Below are positions 26,386-34,368 of a stretch of 64,000 nt of DNA, piece by piece. A program made the position numbers and the translations under genes. How positions within the stretch are numbered: position 1 is the stretch's first letter; each line of letters opens with the position of its first letter. The DNA comes from Clostridium sp. K4410.MGS-306 (GTDB lineage: Bacteria > Cyanobacteriota > Vampirovibrionia > Gastranaerophilales > Gastranaerophilaceae). Below the pieces are notes generated by a model that was given only the letters and a program-made list of their open reading frames with translations, had not been told where the DNA came from and made no database searches. The stretch spans positions 186,001-250,000 of the forward strand of contig LARD01000005.1 in NCBI GenBank assembly GCA_000980375.1, read 5' to 3'.

Positions 26386-26452
26386 GTGGAAGGGGATGCC
26401 GTATGGGGCACACCTTATAAGCCCGTAACGGATTAGAACCCGATATCACCAC
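26386..26452 (+). promoter_or_regulatory. Second L1-operator-like RNA, between rplK and rplA
   Basis: The same core GTGGAAGGGGATGCC as before rplK (26386-26400) recurs. GTGG pairs with CCAC (26449-26452), the G-run with CCC (26439-26441), CCGT (26399-26402) with ACGG (26428-26431), and GGGC with GCCC (26421-26424). The inner hairpin is longer than in the first copy. It ends eight bases before the rplA RBS region. Confidence 0.55.
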
Positions 26453-26466
26453 AGAAAGGAAAAGAA

Positions 26467-27189
26467 ATGAGTAAATTAACTAAAAGACAACAAAAACAGG
26501 CTGAAATGCTTGAAGGTTTTGTACAACCTTCATCAGCAGCTCATGCATTAAAAAAATTGCAAGAAATATCAGAAGCAACTGTAAAATTCGACGAAACTGT
26601 TGAATGCCACATGCGTCTCGGTATTGATGTAAAAAGAGCTGACCAGCTCGTTCGTTCAACTGTTGTATTGCCGGCTGGCCTTGGTAAAGATGTAAGAGTT
26701 TGCGTTATTGCTAAAGGTACAAAAGCTGACGAAGCTAAAGCAGCAGGTGCTGAAGAGGCAGGTGCTGAAGAAGTTATCGACAAAATTGCAGGCGGCTGGT
26801 TTGAATTCGACACATTGATTGCAACACCGGACTGCATGGGTATGCTCGGTAAACTTGGTAAAGTTTTAGGTCCTAAAGGCTTGATGCCTAACCCTAAAAC
26901 CGGTACTGTTACACTTGACGTTGCTAAAGCAGTTAAAGATGCTAAAGCTGGTAAAGTTGAATTCCGTGCTGATAAACAGGGTATGATTCACTGTCCTATC
27001 GGTAAAATCAAATTCTCTTATGATGATTTGATGAAAAACTATGCAACTTTGGCAGATGCTGTTTTAAGAGCAAAACCTGCTGTTGCTAAAGGTGTATACG
27101 TTAAATCAGCTTATTTAACTACTACAATGGGTCCTGGTATCAAACTTGATACTAAAAACCTTGCAGCAGAAGTTAAAGAATACGTATAA
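26467..27189 (+). CDS. rplA: 50S ribosomal protein L1
   Basis: A 240-residue protein of the L1 stalk. It has the two-domain fold with [34 protein letters not shown] and [12 protein letters not shown], all characteristic. L1 also represses its own operon by binding mRNA; candidate sites lie before rplK and before this gene. A terminator follows directly and rplJ-rplL do not, so the operon is split relative to E. coli. Confidence 0.97.
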   Translation: MSKLTKRQQKQAEMLEGFVQPSSAAHALKKLQEISEATVKFDETVECHMRLGIDVKRADQLVRSTVVLPAGLGKDVRVCVIAKGTKADEAKAAGAEEAGAEEVIDKIAGGWFEFDTLIATPDCMGMLGKLGKVLGPKGLMPNPKTGTVTLDVAKAVKDAKAGKVEFRADKQGMIHCPIGKIKFSYDDLMKNYATLADAVLRAKPAVAKGVYVKSAYLTTTMGPGIKLDTKNLAAEVKEYV

Positions 27190-27207
27190 AAATATTCTAA
27201 TATCTAT

Positions 27208-27238
27208 AAAGCCCTCAAGAAATTGAGGGCTTTTTTAT
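27208..27238 (+). terminator. Terminator after rplA
   Basis: GCCCTCAA (27211-27218) and TTGAGGGC (27223-27230) form a perfect stem around GAAA, followed by six T. A-rich sequence on the left may also serve the convergent gene. Confidence 0.88.
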
Positions 27239-27251
27239 TTTATTTATTTTG

Positions 27252-28637
27252 TTATTGGCAGACTGATTTCAAATACTCATCCATTGCTTTTGCTGCTCTT
27301 TTACCGGCACCCATTGCATTTATTGCATTGGATTCTCCTGTCGGGGCAACGTCTCCGCCGGCATATACTCCGGGAATTGAGGTTTCTCCTGTTTCTTCGT
27401 TAACTATGATGTAGCCTCTATTATTTGTTTCCAGCTCCAATCCTTCTTTTTGGGCAGATGTTTGTATAATCGGATTCGGGCCTGTGCCAAGAGCTACAAT
27501 AACTGCATCAAGCTCTATAGTAACAGATTCGCCAGTGGGAACAGGTCGTCTTCTGCCAGAAGCATCTGGTTCACCAAGCTCCATTAAATCAAATTTCATA
27601 GCTTTTACATAACCGTCCTGGCCGATTATTTCAGAAGGTGCGTGTAAGAATTTGAAGATAACACCTTCTTCTTTTGCGTGTCTGATTTCTTCAAGACGCG
27701 CAGGAAGCTCTGCTTCTGTTCTTCTGTATGCAATGTATACTTCTTTGTATCCAACTCTTACAGCTGTTCTTGCAGCGTCCATTGCAACGTTACCGCCGCC
27801 TATAATTGCAACTTTTTTTCCAACCTTAAGCGGTGTCGGGGTCGATTCTTCATTTGCATGCATTAAGTTGACACGTGTTAAAAATTCATTTGCAGAATAA
27901 ACACCGTTGAGGTTTTCACCCGGAATGTTCATCATCTTTGGCAATCCTGCACCTGAGCATAAGAAAATAGCGTCAAAACCGTCTTCTTTGAGCTGGTTAA
28001 TAGTTATTGATTTACCAACAATAACATTTTTTTCGAATTTTACACCAATATTTTTAAGTCCTTCAATTTCTCTGTCAAGCACTGTTCTAGGAAGCCTGAA
28101 TGGGGGGATCCCGTATCTTAAAACACCGCCGAGCTCGTGAAGCGCTTCAAATACTGTTACATCATAGCCTGCCTTTCTTAAATCAGCAGCAGCTGTGATT
28201 CCAGCGCAACCTGAACCAACAATGGCAACTTTTTTGTTGCAGTCGTTTATCTTGCCGATTTTTGCATTGGTTTTGTCGCCTACATATCTTTCGAGTGCGC
28301 CGATAGCAACAGGTTTGCCTTTAATGCCGAGTATACAGTTTCCTTCACACTGGCGTTCCTGAGGGCATACACGTCCGCAAACAGAAGGCAGCATGCTTGT
28401 TTGTCTTATGATGTCGCCTGCTTTTTCTATATTACCTTCTTTTATAGCTGCAATAAATTCCGGAATTTGAATATTAACAGGGCAGCCTTTTACGCATTTT
28501 GCATTTTTGCAGTGCAAGCATCTAGATGCTTCTAAAGCGGCCTGTTCATCAGTAAAATTATTTTCCACAGCATCAAAGTTTGTTCTTCTTATTTTAGGAT
28601 CCTGTTCCACAGGATGTTGTCTGTCGACTTTTTCCAT
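27252..28637 (-). CDS. GltD-like NADPH-dependent oxidoreductase
   Basis: A 461-residue flavoprotein of the glutamate synthase small-subunit type (TIGR01316-like). The N-terminal Fe-S region has CLHCKNAKCVKGCP and CGRVCPQERQCEGNC (about 40-105). An FAD site is at VAIVGSGCAGITAA and an NADPH site at VAIIGGGNVAMDAARTA. Homologues act as GltD, as monomeric glutamate synthase, or as NfnB of the ferredoxin:NADP transhydrogenase. Neither a large GOGAT chain nor NfnA is beside it, so the partner is unknown. Glutamine synthetase lies next upstream on the same strand, which favours a nitrogen role. Confidence 0.9.
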   Translation of the reverse strand: MEKVDRQHPVEQDPKIRRTNFDAVENNFTDEQAALEASRCLHCKNAKCVKGCPVNIQIPEFIAAIKEGNIEKAGDIIRQTSMLPSVCGRVCPQERQCEGNCILGIKGKPVAIGALERYVGDKTNAKIGKINDCNKKVAIVGSGCAGITAAADLRKAGYDVTVFEALHELGGVLRYGIPPFRLPRTVLDREIEGLKNIGVKFEKNVIVGKSITINQLKEDGFDAIFLCSGAGLPKMMNIPGENLNGVYSANEFLTRVNLMHANEESTPTPLKVGKKVAIIGGGNVAMDAARTAVRVGYKEVYIAYRRTEAELPARLEEIRHAKEEGVIFKFLHAPSEIIGQDGYVKAMKFDLMELGEPDASGRRRPVPTGESVTIELDAVIVALGTGPNPIIQTSAQKEGLELETNNRGYIIVNEETGETSIPGVYAGGDVAPTGESNAINAMGAGKRAAKAMDEYLKSVCQ

Positions 28638-28715
28638 TTATTTTTCTCCATAATATCGTGTCCATAACTCACAATTAAATTATAATATAAGACGGTGTGT
28701 TTTGGTTAAATAACA

Positions 28716-30044
28716 TCAGATGTCTAAATATTTCTTAAGCTCCCATGGGGTAACCTGTTTTCTGTAATCATTCCATTCTTTTCTTTTTGAGTACAAAAAC
28801 TCATTGAAGATGTAATCACCTAATGCAGCTCTTGCAACGAAACTTTTTTCAAACTCTTCAAGAGCCGTAAAAAGGTTTCTTGGTAATGATTTAATTTTTC
28901 TTTGTTTTATTTCATTGCTTGATAACAAAAACAAGTTTTTTTCCATTGGCGCAGGCGGGTCTACTTTGTTGCGTAGTCCGTCCATACAGGTTTGCAAAAT
29001 TACAGCAAAAGCCAAATAAGGGTTTGCCGCTGCATCGGGAGAGCGAAGCTCAAGTCTTGTTGATTCACCTCGCTTTGACGGAATACGTACGAGTGCACTT
29101 CTTGTGACAACTGACCAGACAATGTAAATAGGTGCTTCATAGTCTTTTACAAGACGTTTGTAACTGTTTATTGTCGGATTTAAAATTGCAGTTATGCCTT
29201 TAATATTCTTTAAAATAGAACCTATTGAATACAGAGCCTGCTCAGAGAGCTTGTGTGATCCATTTTCATCATAAAATGCATTTTTTCCGTTTTTATCACT
29301 TAAAGATATGTTTAAATGCAAGCCTGAACCATTTTGTCCGTATATTGGTTTTGGCATAAATGACGCTTTAAAACCAAAATTGTCAGCAATTGATTTGGTC
29401 ACAAATTTAAAAGTCATTAGATTGTCTGCAGTTTTTAATATTTCATCATATCCCAAATCTATCTCATGCTGGAATGGTGCACCTTCGTGGTGCAGTGCAT
29501 CGGTTTCAAATCCCATTTCTTCAAGTGCTTGCATTACTTCAATAAGCGTTTCGTCATATCTGTTACTTCTATTTACGTCATAATAGCCGGTTTTTTCTGC
29601 ACCTATATTCAAAATATTGTTGTCTTTATCTGTTTTGAATAAGAAGAACTCAACTTCAGGGCCTATTTGCATTGTGTAGCCGTATTGTTGAGCATTAGCA
29701 ATTACTTTTTTAAGATTTGATCTCGGACATCCGGCAAAAGGTGTTCCGTCGGCATTATGTATGTCACAGATAAACCGTGCTGTGTTTTTGAGGTTTGAAA
29801 ATTTTATCGGAAAAGTCATAAACGTAGATTTGTCAGGAACTATAGTCAAATCGAGCGTTTCATTTTCTCTAAAACCGCTTAGGGATGAACCGTCAAAAGT
29901 AATTTTGTTTTCCAAAACTTCGTCAATTTGCGAAGCCGGTACATTTAGAGTTTTTATTTTTCCGTTTATATCTGCAAATTGGAGATAAAGTGTTTTTATT
30001 TTTTCTTGCTTTAATATGTCTTTTATTTGTTTGTCCGATAGCAT
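28716..30044 (-). CDS. glnA: Glutamine synthetase, type I
   Basis: Makes glutamine from glutamate and ammonia with ATP. From the ATG at 30044 it is 442 residues, matching short GSI-alpha enzymes. It shows FDGSSLSGF, the metal-binding GPEVEFFLF, HHEGAPFQHEIDL and NGSGLHLN. The adenylylation tyrosine region of GSI-beta is not evident. A TTG at 30080 would add 12 residues, but those overlap the predicted promoter. No ribosome binding site is visible before the ATG, which fits a leaderless mRNA. Confidence 0.94.
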   Translation of the reverse strand: MLSDKQIKDILKQEKIKTLYLQFADINGKIKTLNVPASQIDEVLENKITFDGSSLSGFRENETLDLTIVPDKSTFMTFPIKFSNLKNTARFICDIHNADGTPFAGCPRSNLKKVIANAQQYGYTMQIGPEVEFFLFKTDKDNNILNIGAEKTGYYDVNRSNRYDETLIEVMQALEEMGFETDALHHEGAPFQHEIDLGYDEILKTADNLMTFKFVTKSIADNFGFKASFMPKPIYGQNGSGLHLNISLSDKNGKNAFYDENGSHKLSEQALYSIGSILKNIKGITAILNPTINSYKRLVKDYEAPIYIVWSVVTRSALVRIPSKRGESTRLELRSPDAAANPYLAFAVILQTCMDGLRNKVDPPAPMEKNLFLLSSNEIKQRKIKSLPRNLFTALEEFEKSFVARAALGDYIFNEFLYSKRKEWNDYRKQVTPWELKKYLDI

Positions 30045-30050
30045 AAGAAT

Positions 30051-30080
30051 ATTATCTGATATAGTGTTCAGACAGGTCAA
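30051..30080 (-). promoter_or_regulatory. glnA promoter, leaderless arrangement
   Basis: Minus-strand TTGACC (30075-30080), an 18-base spacer and GATAAT (30051-30056), then exactly six bases to the ATG at 30042-30044. Transcription would start at or next to the A of ATG. Confidence 0.55.
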
Positions 30081-30209
30081 GTAAAGATTATTTGTAATAT
30101 TTCTTAACTATTTTTTATGTTATAAAGCAATATTTTATATATAAATGTTTTTATTATTACAGAGAGATTAAATTTTATAACACGGCAAAACTAGAGATGA
30201 GGGGATTTT

Positions 30210-30374
30210 ATGGTTACAAAAGACATTTCAACTGTTAAATATTCTTACAGTTATTTACAAAAAGAAGATAACAAGCTTTTTTGTACAGACACAATTATTG
30301 GTAAGCTGCCAAAAATAAAAATGACACTTCCAAAATTGAATTTGGCTGAAAATTTAAATCTTGCTTTTTGTTAG
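30210..30374 (+). CDS. 54-residue orphan protein
   Basis: A short frame from ATG 30210 to TAG 30374, preceded by a good GAGGGGA box six bases upstream. It is basic, with a PKIKMTLPKLNL segment and two cysteines; there is no membrane segment. Its stop codon interlocks with that of the convergent HicB-like gene. I recognise no family. The good ribosome binding site and the fit between neighbours are the main support. Confidence 0.5.
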   Translation: MVTKDISTVKYSYSYLQKEDNKLFCTDTIIGKLPKIKMTLPKLNLAENLNLAFC

Positions 30375-30589
30375 ATATTAACAAGATTGGGTAAAAATTT
30401 ATATACGGGTTTTACTTTAACAGGAAAATCCGTATTTTCTCGTTCAAGAATTTTTTCAAGGTTGAGTATTGCATCTTGTTCACTGTGGCCAAATCCTATC
30501 AGCTTTTTTACAATACAATTTGCAACAAACACATTGTTTTTATTGTTTTTATAAATCAAAGCCGGGTATTGAATTTCTGTTATTGTCAT
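30371..30589 (-). CDS. HicB-like protein, possible orphan antitoxin
   Basis: A 72-residue protein with the HicB partial RNase-H-like fold: YPALIYKNNKN then a strand, followed by the amphipathic helix GHSEQDAILNLEKILE. It lacks the C-terminal DNA-binding domain of full HicB antitoxins and has no HicA toxin beside it. From the ATG at 30589, preceded by GAGAGGTG, it would be a stand-alone member. Such orphan HicB-fold proteins are common, and a toxin-antitoxin role is not shown. Confidence 0.65.
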   Translation of the reverse strand: MTITEIQYPALIYKNNKNNVFVANCIVKKLIGFGHSEQDAILNLEKILERENTDFPVKVKPVYKFLPNLVNI

Positions 30590-30758
30590 AGATTCACCTC
30601 TCAAACTTTTTATATATTATCGACTTCTTTTTGCGTTTTATTTAGTATCCTTTTAAAAATTTCAATTTTTTGTAGTAGATTAATATTATTTAAAAATCTA
30701 TAAACACGTGCGTTTTCTTGTGGTAATATGTTACAAACAGCTTATGGGATTTAAATCT

Positions 30759-31253
30759 ATGAAAAAAATATTCTTATCTTTATTTGTTTTATTCGGTGCT
30801 GTAAATTCATCTTTTGCAGTAGAAATACCGGATGTCATGAGAAAAACAATGGCCCAAGACCCTATAGGTGCTACAGGGATTTTACAGCTTATTATTTCAA
30901 TGGCTTTTGTTATAGGGCTTATCTATGTGACCGGATGGATTTACACAAAGCTTAATATTGTTAACAGACAAAAATTAGATAAAATTAATAAAGATAACTC
31001 TGACGGCTCAAGATTTACTGTTTTGCAGTCAATGTCACTGGGTCAACAAAGGCACTTGTATTCTATTGAAATGAATAATAAGGTATTTCTTGTTGCTTCT
31101 ACACCCAGCCATATTAACGTTTTGAAAGAATTCGATAAGGAACCGGGTGCTGATAAGCAAGATATAATTGCCGAAAAAGATGTTCCTGTTCAACAAGAAA
31201 ATGTCAAAACAAACATTGATATAGATGAACTTTATAAAAAATACAAAAATTAA
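30759..31253 (+). CDS. fliO: FliO-like flagellar export protein
   Basis: A 164-residue membrane protein. A signal-like hydrophobic N-terminus (1-20) is followed by a transmembrane helix (about 43-65). A cytoplasmic FliO domain has VLQSMSLGQQRHLYSIEMNN and VASTPSHINVLKEF, then an acidic tail. FliO helps assemble the FliPQR flagellar export gate. No other flagellar gene is in the window. The ATG at 30759 gives a proper signal; the frame also extends to 30708. A NeuB-like gene begins 18 bases later. Confidence 0.75.
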   Translation: MKKIFLSLFVLFGAVNSSFAVEIPDVMRKTMAQDPIGATGILQLIISMAFVIGLIYVTGWIYTKLNIVNRQKLDKINKDNSDGSRFTVLQSMSLGQQRHLYSIEMNNKVFLVASTPSHINVLKEFDKEPGADKQDIIAEKDVPVQQENVKTNIDIDELYKKYKN

Positions 31254-31271
31254 ATATATACGGAGTAAGAT

Positions 31272-32162
31272 GTGAGAAGAGAAGTTTTAATAGGAAATAA
31301 AACAGTTGGGGATAACTCTCCTTGTTTTATCATTGCAGAGATTGGTATAAACCATAACGGTTCACTTGATTTGGCCAAAAAGATGATAGAAGAGGCTGTT
31401 TTTGCGGGATGTGATGCTGTTAAATTTCAAAAAAGAACAGTTACTAAAGTCTACACACCCGAAGAACTTGATGTTTACAGGCCAAATTACTACGGAAATA
31501 CCAATAGAGATTTAAAACTCGGGTTAGAATTTAGTTTAGAAGATTACAAAGAGATTGATTCTTATTGTAAAGCTAAAAAAATAATGTGGTTTGCTTCTTG
31601 CTGGGATTTAGACTCTGTTGATTTTATTGAACAGTTTGATGTTCCCTGTCATAAAATTGCATCTGCTCTTTTGACCGATGATGAAATGCTGTTGCGTCTT
31701 AAAAAGACGAACAAACCTATTTTGCTTTCTACCGGTATGAGCTCAATGGAAGAGATAAGACATGCCGTAAAGGTGCTGGGCGAAGAAAATCTTGTTATAT
31801 TCCACTGCACATCTACATATCCGACAGAGCACAAGGAAATCAACCTTCGTGTAATAGAAGAACTAAGAAAAGAATTTAATTGTCCTATCGGATACAGCGG
31901 ACATGAAAAAGGTCTTTTGCCTTCTATACTGTCTGTTCAGCTTGGTGCTTGTTCTGTAGAAAGACACATTACAATAGACAGAACATTATGGGGCTCTGAT
32001 CAGGCTGCCAGCCTTGAGCCCGAAGGGCTAAGACGTATGGTTCGTGATATCAGAGAAGTAAAAGTGGTTCTTGGCGACGGTAAAAAAATAGTCTATGATT
32101 CTGAATTACCTGTTCGTAAAAAATTAAGAAAAACATCTAAGGTATTGGTAGAAAATGTATAA
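31272..32162 (+). CDS. NeuB/PseI-like nonulosonate synthase without SAF domain
   Basis: Condenses phosphoenolpyruvate with a six-carbon N-acetyl sugar to give a nine-carbon acid (sialic, legionaminic or pseudaminic type). The TIM barrel shows AEIGINHNG, CDAVKFQKR, LLSTGM, HCTSTYPT, GYSGHE and ERHITIDR. It is 296 residues from a GTG start and stops where the C-terminal antifreeze-like SAF domain would begin. It overlaps the phosphatase gene by eight bases. Being next to fliO suggests flagellin glycosylation, which is inference. Confidence 0.85.
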   Translation: MRREVLIGNKTVGDNSPCFIIAEIGINHNGSLDLAKKMIEEAVFAGCDAVKFQKRTVTKVYTPEELDVYRPNYYGNTNRDLKLGLEFSLEDYKEIDSYCKAKKIMWFASCWDLDSVDFIEQFDVPCHKIASALLTDDEMLLRLKKTNKPILLSTGMSSMEEIRHAVKVLGEENLVIFHCTSTYPTEHKEINLRVIEELRKEFNCPIGYSGHEKGLLPSILSVQLGACSVERHITIDRTLWGSDQAASLEPEGLRRMVRDIREVKVVLGDGKKIVYDSELPVRKKLRKTSKVLVENV

Positions 32163-32658
32163 AACACTTAATTTATCATCAGATATAAAACTGATTGTAA
32201 GTGATTTTGACGGTATTTTTACTGACAATTCGGTTTATATTTTAAATGAAACTTCAAGACTTAAAAAACTCAGTTATAAAGATCTTATGGGAGTTTCAAT
32301 TGCAGTAAAAAATGGAATCAATGTTGCAATTATTTCGGGTGAACAAAGCAAAGAGATTGATTATGTTGCAGGAAAATTTAACCTTGAAGATATTCATCAG
32401 GGAATAAGAATAAAGTGCCCGATACTTGACGATTTAAAGAAAAAATATAATTTAAAAGATGAAGAAATATTATACGTTGGTGATGATATTAATGACATTG
32501 AGTGCCTCAATAGTGTAAAATATGCTATAACTGTAGAAGATGCAAATTACAAAGTAAAACAAATCCCTCATATACAAATTACAAAAGCAAATGCAGGCAA
32601 CGGGGCTTTTAGAGAAATAGTGGATAACATAATTGCGTTAAGAGAAAATGAAAAATAA
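32155..32658 (+). CDS. KdsC/YrbI-type HAD phosphatase
   Basis: A 167-residue HAD phosphatase without a cap domain, forming KdsC-type tetramers. Motif I is SDFDGIFTDN, motif II ISGE, and motif III/IV VGDDINDIECL. KdsC removes phosphate from Kdo-8-phosphate; relatives fused to NeuA or beside NeuB act on nonulosonate 9-phosphates. Overlap with the synthase gene makes the latter more likely here. A CMP-sugar synthetase gene is not in the window. Confidence 0.88.
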   Translation: MYKTLNLSSDIKLIVSDFDGIFTDNSVYILNETSRLKKLSYKDLMGVSIAVKNGINVAIISGEQSKEIDYVAGKFNLEDIHQGIRIKCPILDDLKKKYNLKDEEILYVGDDINDIECLNSVKYAITVEDANYKVKQIPHIQITKANAGNGAFREIVDNIIALRENEK

Positions 32659-34366
32659 AATTTTATTCTTGGGCGAAGAAATTAAAAAACAAATAGAAAA
32701 ATTTGACAGATTTGTAAATAATTACGATGACGTTTCTCAAACGACCCAAATTCCTTCTTCTGCTTATATGAACTGGGCTGTTAACCTTGCACAAAACGGT
32801 AATATGGAAGATGCAATGGAAAAGCTCGAAACAGCATCTCTTATGCCTAATCAAAATCCCGGAGTTTATATAAATCTTGGTATTGCTCTTTTGAGACAGA
32901 AAAATTTTGAAGAAGCAATAAAAAATTTTAGAAAAGCAGTTAAGATTGATAAATTTAATTCAAGAGCTTATTCAATGTGGGCTTCGGCTTTATCTGAAAT
33001 AGGTGATTTGAAAGGTGCTGTTGATATATACAAAATTGCTCAAAAATATGACCCCAGAGACCCAGATATATATTTAAACTGGGGTGTTTCACTTGCAAGA
33101 GCAGGAAAACAAGAAGAGGCAAAAGCAAAGTTTAAAAAATCGGTTTCTTTAAATCCTCTCAATCCGGTCACTCCTTTTTTATGGGGGCTTATATTGTTGG
33201 AGCAGCAGGATTATAAAGACGCAATATCAAAATTTAATCACAGCCTTATTTATACAGACAATAAGTACGATGCACTTTATTATATTGCATTGTGTTATAT
33301 AAAACTCGGTGATTATAAATTTGCTCAAGAATATGCTCAAAAAGCGCTTGATGTTGATAATTCCAAAGTTGATTCATACATTATACTGGCGGATTGTTAT
33401 CTCAATACCTGTCAGGAGCAAAAATGTCTTGATATTTTTAATATGGCTGAAAAAAATGCACAAACTAACACACAGTTTTATACAAACTGGGGTTTGGCGC
33501 TTCAAAAATACAACTATATAGATCAAGCACGTGAAAAATTCTACAGATCTTTGATGCTTGAGCCTAATCAAGAACTTGTGTTATTTAATCTTGGTGTTAA
33601 TTTTCTTTTGAGTAAGGAAGTTACACAGGCGGCTGAGTTTTTTAACAAAGTACTTGAAATTAATCCGTCTCATCCTCTTGCCTTGTTTAATCTTGCAGCA
33701 ATAGCTTATAACAATGGGGATTTTTCAACTGCATTAGAGTTGTACAAAAGCTCTTATGAAAATGATAAAAAAAACTATCATCTGTATTTTAATATTGCCG
33801 GCTGCTATTACCAGAAAGGTGATATGGAAAATGCCAGAGCGTATTATAAAAAATGTATTGAATATTGTCCTAAATTTGTTCAGGCATATATAAGCTTTGC
33901 TAATCTGCTTTTGGAAATTGGCGAACCACAAGAAGCTTTAAGAAAAGCAAGAACAGCCTTTTTGATGGACAAAGATTCTGCTTATACCAATTTTGCGTTT
34001 GGTATTATATTGATGCGCCTTGGCAGCTATGATGACGCATTAGAAAAATTTTGGGGTGCTATAAAAATCGATAACGGTTATCTTTTGGCGTACCTGGCTA
34101 TTGCAGAAACTTATCTTTTGAAAAAAGACTACGAAAAATCACTGGAAACTCTTGAATCTATAAATGCAGAATCGAAAGAGTTGCCGGAATTTTTAGAAGT
34201 GCAGCAAAGAGTACTTGAGGCAGCTGTAAATGATGTCGAAATATCACAATCGGTATCAAATTATGCTATTCAATATTGTAATAAATTCTTAGAGCTGTAT
34301 AATAACGATAAGGTACAGGGCATAAAAAATATTTTAGTAGATAAATGCAGATTTGAGGCAAATTAA
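32648..34366 (+). CDS. TPR-repeat protein
   Basis: A 572-residue soluble protein built of about 13 tetratricopeptide repeats, such as PGVYINLGIALLRQKNFEEA and LFNLGVNFLLSKEVTQAAEF. There is no signal peptide or membrane segment. It overlaps the phosphatase gene by 11 bases and precedes lysC by two, so it is expressed with the fliO/NeuB group. TPR proteins scaffold complexes, and some fuse to O-linked glycosyltransferases, but no transferase domain is visible here. Confidence 0.88.
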   Translation: MKNKILFLGEEIKKQIEKFDRFVNNYDDVSQTTQIPSSAYMNWAVNLAQNGNMEDAMEKLETASLMPNQNPGVYINLGIALLRQKNFEEAIKNFRKAVKIDKFNSRAYSMWASALSEIGDLKGAVDIYKIAQKYDPRDPDIYLNWGVSLARAGKQEEAKAKFKKSVSLNPLNPVTPFLWGLILLEQQDYKDAISKFNHSLIYTDNKYDALYYIALCYIKLGDYKFAQEYAQKALDVDNSKVDSYIILADCYLNTCQEQKCLDIFNMAEKNAQTNTQFYTNWGLALQKYNYIDQAREKFYRSLMLEPNQELVLFNLGVNFLLSKEVTQAAEFFNKVLEINPSHPLALFNLAAIAYNNGDFSTALELYKSSYENDKKNYHLYFNIAGCYYQKGDMENARAYYKKCIEYCPKFVQAYISFANLLLEIGEPQEALRKARTAFLMDKDSAYTNFAFGIILMRLGSYDDALEKFWGAIKIDNGYLLAYLAIAETYLLKKDYEKSLETLESINAESKELPEFLEVQQRVLEAAVNDVEISQSVSNYAIQYCNKFLELYNNDKVQGIKNILVDKCRFEAN

Positions 34367-34368
34367 AA

